From: Streptomyces sp. PTY087I2
GTDB taxonomy: Bacteria > Actinomycetota > Actinomycetes > Streptomycetales > Streptomycetaceae
Reading direction: 5' to 3'
Assembly (NCBI RefSeq): GCF_001687325.1
Contig: NZ_LZRD01000020.1
Coordinates: 1 to 64,000 of the forward strand
Length of the DNA: 64,000 bases
The notes under the pieces were generated by a model. It saw nothing but the letters and a program-made list of their open reading frames with translations, was not told the origin of the DNA and did not search any database. The translations under genes and the position numbers were made by a program. This document shows, piece after piece, positions 43,778-52,456 of this stretch (position 1 is the stretch's first letter; every line of letters starts with the position of its first letter).

Positions 43778-44266
43778 GTGATAACGGGAATCTTCGTCCC
43801 CGAGGACGAGACAAAGGAAGTCCGGTCCATCGAGATCGACGCGGAGAGCGTCGAGGACATGCAAGAACTGCTTGGTGGACAGTTTCATGTGCTGAACACC
43901 AGCACCCCGCCGGCCTCGCTGTTCTACAACGACGAATGGAGCGTCAAAGGACTGCCGCTCAACCGCCGCGCTTCGTACCTCCTGTGGCTGCACGCCAAGC
44001 ACTACCGCACGGCAGCGGTAATCGGCGGGGATGCTCTCCTCACCGGTCCCGCTGATAGGCGGGGTATCACCAAGTCCGTGCCTGATGGCATGGTGAGCCT
44101 GCTCCTCGAAACCGAAGCGTACGCGGTGGAGTTCCTGAACAACCCGCGGAGCCCCTACATCCGGGACATGCTCACCTTCACCGAGTGGCCGGATGCGTAT
44201 GAATACGCACTCACCTTGGTTCGTCGGTTCATGCACCTGACGGATGTGCGGGTGGTGCGGGCGTAG
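43778..44266 (+). CDS. DUF3846-like phage/plasmid protein
   Basis: 162 residues from GTG 43778. Sequence such as IEIDAESVEDMQELLGGQFHVL and LFYNDEWSVKGLPLNRRAS followed by AAVIGGDALLTGP is the DUF3846 pattern found in phages and mobile elements. Cytoplasmic, function unknown. Confidence 0.7.
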   Translation: MITGIFVPEDETKEVRSIEIDAESVEDMQELLGGQFHVLNTSTPPASLFYNDEWSVKGLPLNRRASYLLWLHAKHYRTAAVIGGDALLTGPADRRGITKSVPDGMVSLLLETEAYAVEFLNNPRSPYIRDMLTFTEWPDAYEYALTLVRRFMHLTDVRVVRA

Positions 44267-44292
44267 AAAGTCGCAGTTGCATCGAGGGATTG

Positions 44293-44326
44293 CCCGCTAC
44301 CTATCCGGTAGCGGGTTCTCCTTTTT
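44293..44326 (+). terminator. Rho-independent terminator
   Basis: CCCGCTACC / GGTAGCGGG with a five-base loop followed by TTCTCCTTTTT. A second, weaker hairpin with a TTTTTT tract ends near 44456, just before the SGNH hydrolase gene. Confidence 0.85.
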
Positions 44327-44507
44327 AATTGCACGCATACCCCTTATGCTGTATTTATTCGAACCTTTATGTTATAAACAATTTGGCTCTTCAAGAGAAA
44401 TAAGAGACACCGAGGGTGGTTCGCCGTAATCCGGCTGAGCCGCCCTTTTTTGCGTCTCCGCACGTTCAAAATCCGAATCGAAGTTCGCAGAAAGAAGGTG
44501 AAGCGCG

Positions 44508-45950
44508 GTGCGTCAAGCATCACGCAGACCAGCAGTCCTCGTACTACTGGTGTTGGTCGCATCGCTGCTCGGGGTCATCACCCCGACCGCAGCGTTCGCC
44601 TCCAGCGACTACGACAACGTCGTGTACGCCAAGGAGCAGATAGAGATTCCGAATTGGGTCAACAACCAGTACGAGTATCTCGATGTTTCCTCGAACTGGT
44701 ACAACTACGTTCAGACGGGCGCCGCGAAAGACTCGCTCGATGACGCTCGCGACAACGGCGGCCACTGGATGTTGGTCAACGGTCAGGACGACCTGTCCAT
44801 CATCTGGAGCACTGACCCGTCCGTCTCCACGTCGTTCTTTTACGCCTACGGTCAGCCCTCATGGGGCATAGCACCCGGCTCAAGCAACACGTGGAACGTC
44901 ATTCGGCTCAGCGCACAGAACGGTGTCGTTTCACAGACATCATTCTTGAACCAGGCCGGGCAGAATGTCATCTATCTCGGCAACAAGCCGAGTCCGATCC
45001 CGCGCACGGGACTAGTGTTCAGCACCTACCCCAACACAAGCGCGCCGGGCTACGAAGGCGAGCCCATTCCGACGGGTCCGCCCCCGGCAAAGTACGTCGC
45101 CATGGGGGACTCGTATTCGAGTGGAGAGGGCAACTCGCCCTATGAGGCTGGCACGGATCGGGACAACTCCAATCTCTGCCACCGCAGCATGACAGCTTAC
45201 CCCCGTCAAGTTCAGAACACTTTCAACCTCGGAGCTACGGCGTTCGTGGCGTGCTCGGGGGCGGTGTCGGACTACATCATCAACGAGTACAACCAGGAGA
45301 ACACAGAACTGCCGCAAGCGGCGTTCGTGTCCAGCAGTACCCAGCTCGTCACCATCACCATAGGTGGCAATGACGTCGGATTCGGCGACGTGCTCGCAAC
45401 GTGCACACTGTCGACGACTGAGTCTGGGACGACAGAAGAAAAGCATCAGATCGAACACGATGCATGCATCCAGGCGATCGAAGATGCGCAGACTGCCGCG
45501 AGTAGTGCCGCCCTTCAATCCAAGCTCGAAACGATGTTCTCGGGAATCCGGTCGCTCGGTGGCTCGAATCTCCAGGTCGTCGTGGCGGGCTACCCCAACC
45601 TGCTCCCTGAGTTCACCGACATCACGGGAACCTGTGTGTGGGGAGATGGATATCCGAGCACCTCGGGACGAACGGTTGCGAGCGACGAGGTCCAGGCAGC
45701 GCGACAGTTGCACGACGATCTCAACGCTACGATCGCGGATGCGGTCTCGGCGACAAATGATGACCACGTTCACTACGTGGACCCCTCATCTGCATTCGCC
45801 GGACACGAATTGTGTCGATCGAATCCGTGGCTCTACAACGTGATTCCAAACCTCGACACGGTCTACCAGAGGGGGTCCTACCACCCCAACGCGTCCGGCC
45901 AGACGGCGTACGCAAGCGTCATTGAAGCGGAGGTGAACAGCTTCTCGTAG
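44508..45950 (+). CDS. Secreted SGNH/GDSL hydrolase (element cargo)
   Basis: 480 residues. Signal peptide of about 32 residues (AFAS). The first 190 residues form a beta-type domain (WYNYVQTG, GHWMLVNGQDD). The SGNH lipase/esterase domain follows: AMGDSYSSGEGN (Ser), ACSGAVSDYI, GGNDVGFGD (Asn) and YHPNASG (His), with paired cysteines as in Streptomyces secreted lipases. GTG 44508 has AAGG nine bases upstream. Flanked by terminators on both sides, so it is an independent cargo gene. Confidence 0.87.
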   Translation: MRQASRRPAVLVLLVLVASLLGVITPTAAFASSDYDNVVYAKEQIEIPNWVNNQYEYLDVSSNWYNYVQTGAAKDSLDDARDNGGHWMLVNGQDDLSIIWSTDPSVSTSFFYAYGQPSWGIAPGSSNTWNVIRLSAQNGVVSQTSFLNQAGQNVIYLGNKPSPIPRTGLVFSTYPNTSAPGYEGEPIPTGPPPAKYVAMGDSYSSGEGNSPYEAGTDRDNSNLCHRSMTAYPRQVQNTFNLGATAFVACSGAVSDYIINEYNQENTELPQAAFVSSSTQLVTITIGGNDVGFGDVLATCTLSTTESGTTEEKHQIEHDACIQAIEDAQTAASSAALQSKLETMFSGIRSLGGSNLQVVVAGYPNLLPEFTDITGTCVWGDGYPSTSGRTVASDEVQAARQLHDDLNATIADAVSATNDDHVHYVDPSSAFAGHELCRSNPWLYNVIPNLDTVYQRGSYHPNASGQTAYASVIEAEVNSFS

Positions 45951-45986
45951 ATCCGCAAGTGAACCTGCGGTTCCCTGAAGAGCCAC

Positions 45987-46008
45987 GCCCCCAGGGAAAC
46001 TTGGGGGC
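45987..46008 (+). terminator. Terminator after the SGNH hydrolase
   Basis: GCCCCCAG-GGAAA-CTTGGGGGC hairpin 36 bases after the stop codon. Confidence 0.75.
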
Positions 46009-46070
46009 ATCTTCATGCTATAGCATCAAGGTTTCATTTTTAGAAGCCGTAATGTTATTATTGATGGAGT

Positions 46071-46235
46071 ATGGTGAATAGCACGACAGACAAAAAACTC
46101 AAAAAACGATCGAAGCGTGACATCGTTCTCCTGTATGCACTAGTAATCATTATCCTCATTGTCCTATACTTCGCCGTCAAGTGGTCAATCGATAACCTGC
46201 TATTTCGAGACTTCTTCAAGAGTTATAAGTTCTAG
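46071..46235 (+). CDS. 54-residue AT-rich membrane peptide
   Basis: Starts MVNSTTDKKLKKRSKRD, then one hydrophobic segment (IVLLYALVIIILIVLYFAV, about 18-36) and a short tail ending SYKF. GGAG precedes the ATG at only one base; GTG 46074 would have four. Codon use is AT-rich, unlike any neighbour. A lysine-rich N-terminus plus a single membrane helix is typical of small toxins, holin-like or inhibitory peptides, but nothing proves a role. Confidence 0.55.
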   Translation: MVNSTTDKKLKKRSKRDIVLLYALVIIILIVLYFAVKWSIDNLLFRDFFKSYKF

Positions 46236-46696
46236 GCTTCCTTTCGGGGAAAAGTAATATGGCGCGCCGCGCCCGTTAGTGGGATGGAAGTGTGATGGCT
46301 TTCGGTTAGACCTCTCTTGTCGTATGCCTCCTCGCTTCTGTGAAATGCCTTAGCTCCTCAGCAGTTGAACAGTTCAAGCATTCTGTGTCATCATTAGGTA
46401 TGGGCCATTCGAGCCGTTCGTCTTTACGCCGACAGTCGTTTCACTGTCATGAACTCCCCGGGCGAAACCATTCGCTTCGGTGTTGTAGCTTGCGCTTAAT
46501 CTGTTGAACGAACTGTGCTACGTGTCCATAGTGAGAAGTAAGAGCGCGTACGTACGGCGGTGAACGCCGTGTACGGGAACGCTCACTTCCCCGTCACCAG
46601 TGTGCAGTGCAAAGCATTCCGCCGACGAGATCCCTCGTCAGGCTGGCTTAGTAGTGCCCACTTTCGGAAGTCAATCCAAACCGAAAGGAGGGAGAT
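46236..46696. promoter_or_regulatory. 461-bp noncoding region upstream of traG
   Basis: Low GC for the host and no credible gene. It contains the shared 18-mer (46471-46488) and an inverted repeat CGTACGGCGG / CCGTGTACG around 46550-46577. It ends with GGAGGGAG before traG. Candidate place for the traG promoter and for an origin of transfer, neither of which can be proven by eye. Confidence 0.45.
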
Positions 46697-48922
46697 ATGC
46701 CTACTAACGATAAGAACCCACGAGCCAGAGGAGCGCCACCTACCGGCCTCCGCTGGTCCGAAATTTACTTTGACCGCGAGTTGAGCAGGGCAGACGTTGT
46801 CCGAGGACTTCAACCACTCGCCTACCGTCCTCATGTCGGATGGAGCAGAAAAACACCGGTCGTCGTCTTTGAACTCCGAGCGACGTCCCGTTCGCTGCGC
46901 TGGCTGGTCGGCATGGACGAGCGCATCAGCGAGGAACTACCCGGCCAGTTGCAAGCCCAGCTTCCCGGCCTGGTCCTCGTGCCCCTGCCGAAAGGACGGC
47001 CCGGTTCAACCACCGTCGCCGCGAAGGTTCGGCCGACCAGCCTTACCCGGCCGCTCCGTGTGGACATGGCATCCAGCGTGAGCGCCGGACTGGCCGAAGC
47101 CGTGAGCGGTTTACGGCGCGGGGAAAGCGCCGTCGTGCAATGGGTTGTCGGCCCAGCGCAGCAGCGCGTGACGCGTCCGGAGCCGTTCAGCGTGGCCCGT
47201 GCTCTGGGAATGGTCGCCGTGGCTCAGGTGACGGCTCAGGACCGTAAGGAGTGGCGGAGCAAGGCCGCTGAGCCGCTGCTTGCTGTCCGAGGAACCATCG
47301 CCGCGCGAGCCGCGACACCGGGTATGGCAAGTGCGATCGTGCGCACGCTGGGCGAGTCGCTGCAACTGGTCGGCAGCGGCAATGCTGAACTTGCCGTTCA
47401 TCGTCCCAGCCCTCGTGACGCGCACCAGCTCGACCACGTAAGCGGTCGAGGTATCCGGTGGTCCGGAACGCTCAACGTGGCGGAGCTGGCGGCCGTGCTC
47501 GGCTGGCCGGTAGAAGGAGCCGGAGCACTACGCACGCTGCGCGGACGCCAGTACCCGGCACCTTCCGATCTGCTCGTGCCGGTGGGTGCGCCAGTTCCAC
47601 GCGCGGACCGGGTGCTCGGCGCCGGCCTGCACCCAAGTCAGCCGGATCAACTGGTCACGCTGCCGACGGAGAGCGCCCTTCACCATCTGCACGTCGTCGG
47701 GCCGACAGGAAGCGGTAAGTCCACCCTGCTCGCCCGGCTCATCACGGCGGACATGGAGGCCGGGAAGAGCGTGCTGGTCATCGAGCCCCGCGGGGACCTC
47801 GTAGAAGACGTGCTTCAAGCCGTCCCGCCGGCGCGGCGCCAGGACGTCGTCATCATCGAGCCGGGCCGGTCGGCTCAGGTCGTCGGCTTCAACCCGCTCC
47901 GCGGACGAGCCGAGGACGCCGAGGCCCGCGCCGATCACCTGCTGCACCTGTTCCACGCGCTCTACGACCGCAGCATCGGCCCGAGGAGCAGTGACGTTCT
48001 CCTGCACGCGTTCATCGCGTTGGCCCGAAGCACCAACGGCACGCTTGCGGACGTTCCGGTCCTGCTGACCAACGCAGCTTTCCGCCGCCGCATACTCGCG
48101 GAGGTCTCAGACCCGCTCGTCCTCGCGCCCTTCTTCGCCTGGTACGACACGCTCTCCGAGGCAGAGCGCCAACAAGTCATCGCGCCCGTGCTGAACAAGA
48201 CACGGGCGTTCTTGACCCGCACCGCCATCCGCCGCTTACTCGGCCAGGCCACCCCGCGCTTCTCTATGGACGAGTTGTTCACTCGACCGCGCATCGTCGT
48301 GGTGAACCTGAACACCGGCGTCATCGGGGAGGAGACGGCCGCCCTGATCGGCGCGCTCCTGCTGACGCAGTTCTGGGAAGCGATGCAGCGCCAGGCGTTG
48401 ACCCCGGCCGTCAACCGCCGCCCGGTCATGGCCGTAATCGACGAGGTACAGAACTACCTCCACTTACCGGTGGACCTGGGCGACATGTTCGCCCAGGCGC
48501 GCGGCCTTGGCGTCGGCCTGACGGTTGCTCACCAGCACCTCGCCCAGCTTCCCGCCCGCATGAAGGCGGGCATCCTCGCCAACGCCCGGAACCGCGTGGT
48601 CTTCCGCCCCAGCGTCGAGGACGGAGCGCCGTTGGCCGCCGCGCTCGGTGGCGAGCTGAGCGCGCAGGATCTCGCGCTACTCCAGGCGCACGAGGCGTAC
48701 GCCGACGTGCTGACGTCCCACACTCCCCGCCGGCCGTTCCTGGTTCGGACGCTTCCACCGCGCACCGCGGCGGCCAGTGATCCTGCCCTTCTACGCCGCG
48801 AGAGCGCGGCACGGTTCGGCACGGACGGCCCGGCCCTGGACGACGAGCTACGCCAACGCTGGCAAGGACAACCCACCACGCCCGACGCACCTATCGGCCA
48901 GAAGCCACGGAGGCAGGCATGA
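46697..48922 (+). CDS. VirD4/TraG-type coupling ATPase (module A)
   Basis: 741 residues. The N-terminal half is an actinobacterial-type extension. The ATPase core begins near 330: Walker A VGPTGSGKST, then IEPRGDLVEDVL, Walker B MAVIDEVQN and QARGLGVGLTVAHQH. It should couple DNA to a transfer channel or pump DNA itself. It is a clear paralogue of the protein at 53255-55444. ATG 46697 has AGGAGGGAG upstream. The Replic_Relax gene follows 118 bp later. Confidence 0.88.
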   Translation: MPTNDKNPRARGAPPTGLRWSEIYFDRELSRADVVRGLQPLAYRPHVGWSRKTPVVVFELRATSRSLRWLVGMDERISEELPGQLQAQLPGLVLVPLPKGRPGSTTVAAKVRPTSLTRPLRVDMASSVSAGLAEAVSGLRRGESAVVQWVVGPAQQRVTRPEPFSVARALGMVAVAQVTAQDRKEWRSKAAEPLLAVRGTIAARAATPGMASAIVRTLGESLQLVGSGNAELAVHRPSPRDAHQLDHVSGRGIRWSGTLNVAELAAVLGWPVEGAGALRTLRGRQYPAPSDLLVPVGAPVPRADRVLGAGLHPSQPDQLVTLPTESALHHLHVVGPTGSGKSTLLARLITADMEAGKSVLVIEPRGDLVEDVLQAVPPARRQDVVIIEPGRSAQVVGFNPLRGRAEDAEARADHLLHLFHALYDRSIGPRSSDVLLHAFIALARSTNGTLADVPVLLTNAAFRRRILAEVSDPLVLAPFFAWYDTLSEAERQQVIAPVLNKTRAFLTRTAIRRLLGQATPRFSMDELFTRPRIVVVNLNTGVIGEETAALIGALLLTQFWEAMQRQALTPAVNRRPVMAVIDEVQNYLHLPVDLGDMFAQARGLGVGLTVAHQHLAQLPARMKAGILANARNRVVFRPSVEDGAPLAAALGGELSAQDLALLQAHEAYADVLTSHTPRRPFLVRTLPPRTAAASDPALLRRESAARFGTDGPALDDELRQRWQGQPTTPDAPIGQKPRRQA

Positions 48923-49040
48923 CGGGCTGGTCGCCTGCTTCGCCTCGACCTTCGTTCCGCGTTGGTCGCGGTAGCCGCTTCTCCTCTGTCGTCGTCCCGT
49001 TTGTGCCAAGGAAACTCTCACCGTTACGAGGTATCTCACG

Positions 49041-49865
49041 ATGAGGTCAGCTCGTTCTACCGGCGGCCAGGTCGAGCGGCTGCGACGGCGACTCAGCGAG
49101 CGCGACGCGTCGCTGCTCGGCGCCCTTCACCGCGTGCGCATCCTGAGTCTGCGGCAGATACAGCGCCTGCTTGTTGCAGATGGTTCGCCCGCTGCCCGGA
49201 CTCGGCGCACGCAGCTTTGGATGACCCGGCTTACCAAGCTCGGCGTCGTGGTCAGGTTCTCCCGGACCATCGGAGGGATACGGGCTGGCTCGTCCGGCTA
49301 CATCTACGGACTGAGCGGGCTTGGTCAAGCCGTCCTCGGTGTCGGCGGCCCGGCCGGAGGCAAGCGCCGCCGTGTCTGGGACACCAAGCCGTACTTCCAA
49401 GACCACATGCTGGCCGTCGCTGAACTCTACGTTCAAACCGTCGAGCAGCACCGCGAAGGTCACGGCGAACTACTCGCCTTCGACGCTGAGCCGTCAGCCT
49501 GGCGGCACTTCACCGGTCCCGGCGGCGAGCTGGTCGTCGTCAAGCCGGACGCCTACGTGAAGCTCGGCACGGCCGCCGTTGAACGCAGCGCGTTTGTCGA
49601 GGTGGATATGACTACCGAGGCACTGCCGACCATCCACAAGAAGAACGGCCGGTATGTGGATTACTGGCGTTCTGGTGTCGAGCAGCAACGGCACGGCGTC
49701 TTCCCGCGCGTTGTCTGGCTCGTCCAGAACGTCCAGCGGGGCCACAAGATCCGGGACGCCATCGGGAAGCTCGCCACCGACACCCGCGAACTCTTCCACG
49801 TCGGTCTCATCGACAAGGCGGCGAAGACACTCGCCGGAACGGAGGAGTGCCCACTATGTACGTGA
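49041..49865 (+). CDS. Replic_Relax (replication-relaxation) family protein (module A)
   Basis: 274 residues. N-terminal winged-helix-like part (DASLLGALHRVRILSLRQIQRLL, RLTKLGVVVRFSR) and a C-terminal nuclease-like domain (HMLAVAELYV, VVVKPDAYVKLG, AFVEVDMTTEALPTIHKK). This family accompanies TraG-type ATPases on actinobacterial elements and may act as relaxase or accessory nicking protein. ATG 49041 has GAGG nine bases upstream. Confidence 0.83.
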   Translation: MRSARSTGGQVERLRRRLSERDASLLGALHRVRILSLRQIQRLLVADGSPAARTRRTQLWMTRLTKLGVVVRFSRTIGGIRAGSSGYIYGLSGLGQAVLGVGGPAGGKRRRVWDTKPYFQDHMLAVAELYVQTVEQHREGHGELLAFDAEPSAWRHFTGPGGELVVVKPDAYVKLGTAAVERSAFVEVDMTTEALPTIHKKNGRYVDYWRSGVEQQRHGVFPRVVWLVQNVQRGHKIRDAIGKLATDTRELFHVGLIDKAAKTLAGTEECPLCT

Positions 49866-49939
49866 TTTTCCACAGGGGTCGCGGCCCACCTGGGCATTCA
49901 CAAGCAGCACAAATTGAGTTACAACAGAAGGAGGAACAT

Positions 49940-50167
49940 ATGGAGGAAAAGAACTTACAGACCAACCAACAGCCGGCCACGGGCTTAGAACCCGAGCTTC
50001 TTACCGTGCGGGAAACGTACCTCAGACTACGGATCAGTAAGTGGAAGCTCTACGACCTGTTCCGCCGCCGACTCATCGACTCGGTGCAGATTGGTAAGCG
50101 ACGGTTCGTTACGCCTGCTGCTCTCCAGGCATACATCCAGCGAATCACGCGGGAGTCTATGGCCTGA
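49940..50167 (+). CDS. xis: Excisionase/MerR-type HTH protein
   Basis: 75 residues from ATG 49940 (AAGGAGGA upstream). LLTVRETYLRLRISKWKLYDLFRRRLIDSVQIGKRRFVTPAALQAYIQR is the helix-turn-helix/wing of excisionases. Its stop overlaps the integrase start by one base (TGATG), the usual xis-int pair. Confidence 0.9.
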   Translation: MEEKNLQTNQQPATGLEPELLTVRETYLRLRISKWKLYDLFRRRLIDSVQIGKRRFVTPAALQAYIQRITRESMA

Positions 50168-51561
50168 TGGCTCGCCGTAACTCCAACGGCGAGGGCACTA
50201 TCTACCGGCGTAAGGATGGGCGGTATGACGGTGCGGTCTACGTCCTCACTACTAGCGGAACACGGAAGCGGGTGCGCGTCTACGGCGCGACCCGCGCCGA
50301 GGTAAGCAGGAAGCTAACCGAAGCTAAGGCTAAGAATGACCAGAGCATCCCAGTCAGTGATAAACCCTGGATGCTCGGCGACTATCTTGACTACTGGTTA
50401 AAGGCCGTAGTCAAACCTAACCGACGCCCCGCAACGTACGCTCAGTGCGAGACGATCGTTCGGCTATATATAAAGCCAGGACTCGGCAAGAACCCCATCA
50501 ATAGGTTGTCTGTCGCCCTTGTGCAGCGCTGGGTTAATGAACTGCTTGGCGGAGGGCACTCGGTCTCAAAGATTCACGTTATCCGCAAGGTTCTCAGCGC
50601 GGCTTTGACGCGGGCCGAACGCGAAGAGCTGATTGCGCGCAACGTAGCCCGTCTGGTCGAGCTGCCACCTGAAGAGCGGAAGGACGTTAAACCGTGGAGT
50701 GCGGAGGAAGTCAGTCGGTTTCTAGAAGCCGTAAGCTCCCATCGTCTATACGCCGCATACCTGATGCTCTTCTATGGATTAAGGAAAGGAGAGCTTCTCG
50801 GCCTGCGTTGGCAGGACATAGATGTTGCCAACTCAAAGATCCACATACGGCAGCAGTTACAGCGTGTGGGGCGAGAGATTCTTATCGGCCCCCTGAAGAC
50901 AACCAAGAGCCGACGTGACTTGCCTCTGTTAGAGCCTGTGAAACAAGCACTCGCCGCATACTACGAAAAGTACGCGATAGAGGGAGCCGACTTAGTCTTC
51001 ACAACGACCGAGGGAGGTCCGATAGATCCCGGCAACTTCCTGCGCGATTTCAAGAGGATCTGTGGAAACCATGATCTTCGTGTCATCTCCGTTCATACTA
51101 TTCGTCACACAGTTGCAACCCTCCTCAAGAGTCGCCGTGTGCCAGACCGAGACATCCAGTTAATCTTGGGGCACTCTCGCATTGTCACGACTCAAGAGGT
51201 GTATCAGCACGACGATGATGAATCACGTCGCGCAGCCTTGCAGGGCCTCGCCGGTTCTCTTCTAGACCCCACTCACACAAAAGCAGCCCGGGACGTTCGT
51301 CCTGGACTGCCGTGGAGTTTCATTGACGGCAACGGTAGCCGTCGACTTAGCCGTCAATTCAACAATCTTGTTGACGGAGATACAACAGATAACTTTGGTG
51401 GAGCATATCGGATTCGAACCGATGACCTCTTCCATGCCATAACAAATCACGGCAGTGCCCTTCAGCGTGCAACAGAGGTGAAGCGAACTTTGGAAGCACG
51501 CAAAAGGGCGTGGATGTTGGGTGTAGTTGCCGTCAACTTAGCCGTCAAAATTTTGAAGTAA
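50167..51561 (+). CDS. int: Tyrosine recombinase/integrase
   Basis: 464 residues. The Arm-type N-terminal domain (AGEGTIYRRKDGRYDGAVYV-like), a core-binding domain and the catalytic domain are present, with R in GLRKGELLGLRW, HTIRHT, GHSRIVTT and the nucleophile Tyr in QEVYQH. After about residue 410 the frame reads through a tRNA-derived attachment sequence (GAYRIRTDDLFHAI), so the last 50 residues are encoded by att DNA and what lies beyond. A second integrase inside an element that already has a serine integrase. Confidence 0.92.
   Translation: MARRNSNGEGTIYRRKDGRYDGAVYVLTTSGTRKRVRVYGATRAEVSRKLTEAKAKNDQSIPVSDKPWMLGDYLDYWLKAVVKPNRRPATYAQCETIVRLYIKPGLGKNPINRLSVALVQRWVNELLGGGHSVSKIHVIRKVLSAALTRAEREELIARNVARLVELPPEERKDVKPWSAEEVSRFLEAVSSHRLYAAYLMLFYGLRKGELLGLRWQDIDVANSKIHIRQQLQRVGREILIGPLKTTKSRRDLPLLEPVKQALAAYYEKYAIEGADLVFTTTEGGPIDPGNFLRDFKRICGNHDLRVISVHTIRHTVATLLKSRRVPDRDIQLILGHSRIVTTQEVYQHDDDESRRAALQGLAGSLLDPTHTKAARDVRPGLPWSFIDGNGSRRLSRQFNNLVDGDTTDNFGGAYRIRTDDLFHAITNHGSALQRATEVKRTLEARKRAWMLGVVAVNLAVKILK
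51396..51440 (-). other. tRNA-Ala(GGC)-derived attachment core (attP-like)
   Basis: The minus strand reads the 3' half of a tRNA: anticodon loop ATGGCAT, stem GGAAG, variable AGGTC, T-arm ATCGG-TTCGAAT-CCGAT, acceptor ATGCTCC and ACCA. U at position 70 and anticodon GGC identify tRNA-Ala. The identity begins at the anticodon loop, the usual crossover place for tyrosine integrases. No 5' half follows, so it is an unused attP or a remnant. Confidence 0.75.
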
Positions 51562-52063
51562 ATACGGCTGCGGCAAGACAAATAAAGCTCGTCCAAATGA
51601 GTATCCAGGCGGTGGGTCTTCCGTACTCCCGCAACCAACCCGACTTCGGGAACTCTAGAGGATGCTTCAGTCGGTATTCTGTCAGCTTGCTGTGTTGTTG
51701 TGGTTTCATTTCCGCTAGCTCATCACCAAGGAGCAGGATGTCGAGATGTCTACCTTTAAGAAATGTCTCACGTTGCATGGCCTGGCCGATGAGTTCCAGT
51801 CGTGTGAGATAGCTAAAGTGGAGAGCAAGACCAGACATGAGAGTAGAAGCGTAGATCCATATGTCAGTTGATAGGTGAAGTTGGAGAGCTGTCAGGCTTG
51901 CCGCTAAGAGTGCGAGACTGAAGGTGCTCATATCTCTGATGAGTGAGACCTCCTGCGCGAGAATCATCTTATTCTCCGAGCTGAACATCTCATACTCGCG
52001 CTCAAGCATCTTGTATTGAGTCGCGGCAGCCTGTTCTAAAGATAATGGATCACTCAGGGGCAT
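51545..52063 (-). CDS. Membrane protein of unknown function at the end of module B
   Basis: 172 residues. A charged N-terminal helix (LEREYEMFSSENKMILAQEV) is followed by two close hydrophobic segments (about 45-65 and 67-85), then a soluble part and a C-terminal segment (WILIWTSFICLAAAVF). Start three bases after the upstream gene's stop. Convergent with the integrase (17-base overlap). Could be entry exclusion or an effector; no homology recognised. Confidence 0.7.
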   Translation of the reverse strand: MPLSDPLSLEQAAATQYKMLEREYEMFSSENKMILAQEVSLIRDMSTFSLALLAASLTALQLHLSTDIWIYASTLMSGLALHFSYLTRLELIGQAMQRETFLKGRHLDILLLGDELAEMKPQQHSKLTEYRLKHPLEFPKSGWLREYGRPTAWILIWTSFICLAAAVFTSKF

Positions 52064-52066
52064 CGT

Positions 52067-52456
52067 CTATTTTGTTCTCCGCCCAGGCCGCTCGCCCATA
52101 ACTTGAACTATGGCCTCTTTGAGAGCTTCTATGCTCTCGTCATCATAGTTGCCAATTGCGTCAAGCTGACCACGCATGCCTAATCCCCGCATAAACATGT
52201 CGGTAATGCGCTTCGATTGTCGGTAGTCGTACTGCGTATCTAGGACATGAAAGAAAGCATCCAATGCCCGCCTCGTGCCCACTTCTTCAATTAACGCCAT
52301 CGAAAAGGCATCCATTGTGGCGTGCGTTAAGCGCCAGTCCTGATGTTTCTTATAAAGCCACGCCAGGATCACGATTGATATGATTAAGAGCGTAAGTATC
52401 ATGCCGTTTATTATGACACATTGCTGCGTCTCGTTAATGAATCGACATGCATTCAC
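52067..52456 (-). CDS. Membrane-anchored protein of unknown function (module B)
   Basis: 129 residues. One N-terminal hydrophobic segment (about 14-36), then a helical cytoplasmic domain (MDAFSMALIEEVGTRRALDAFFHVLD). The GTG at 52456 overlaps the preceding stop as GTGA, which supports coupling; ATG 52402 is an alternative but has no ribosome site. Function unknown. Confidence 0.65.
   Translation of the reverse strand: MNACRFINETQQCVIINGMILTLLIISIVILAWLYKKHQDWRLTHATMDAFSMALIEEVGTRRALDAFFHVLDTQYDYRQSKRITDMFMRGLGMRGQLDAIGNYDDESIEALKEAIVQVMGERPGRRTK

Noticed and set aside
46236..46696. Replication or transfer origin
   Set aside because: AT-rich and noncoding with one inverted repeat, but no iterons, no known nick site and no Rep gene adjacent. 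Reported only as a regulatory region.
46560..46784. Plus-strand frame overlapping the traG start
   Set aside because: It overlaps the beginning of traG in another frame and has no ribosome site, while traG has a strong one.
51400..51445. Integrase C-terminal peptide GAYRIRTDDLFHAI as a protein domain
   Set aside because: This peptide is the translation of antisense tRNA DNA, well known from att sites and mis-annotated proteins. Treated as an attachment site.
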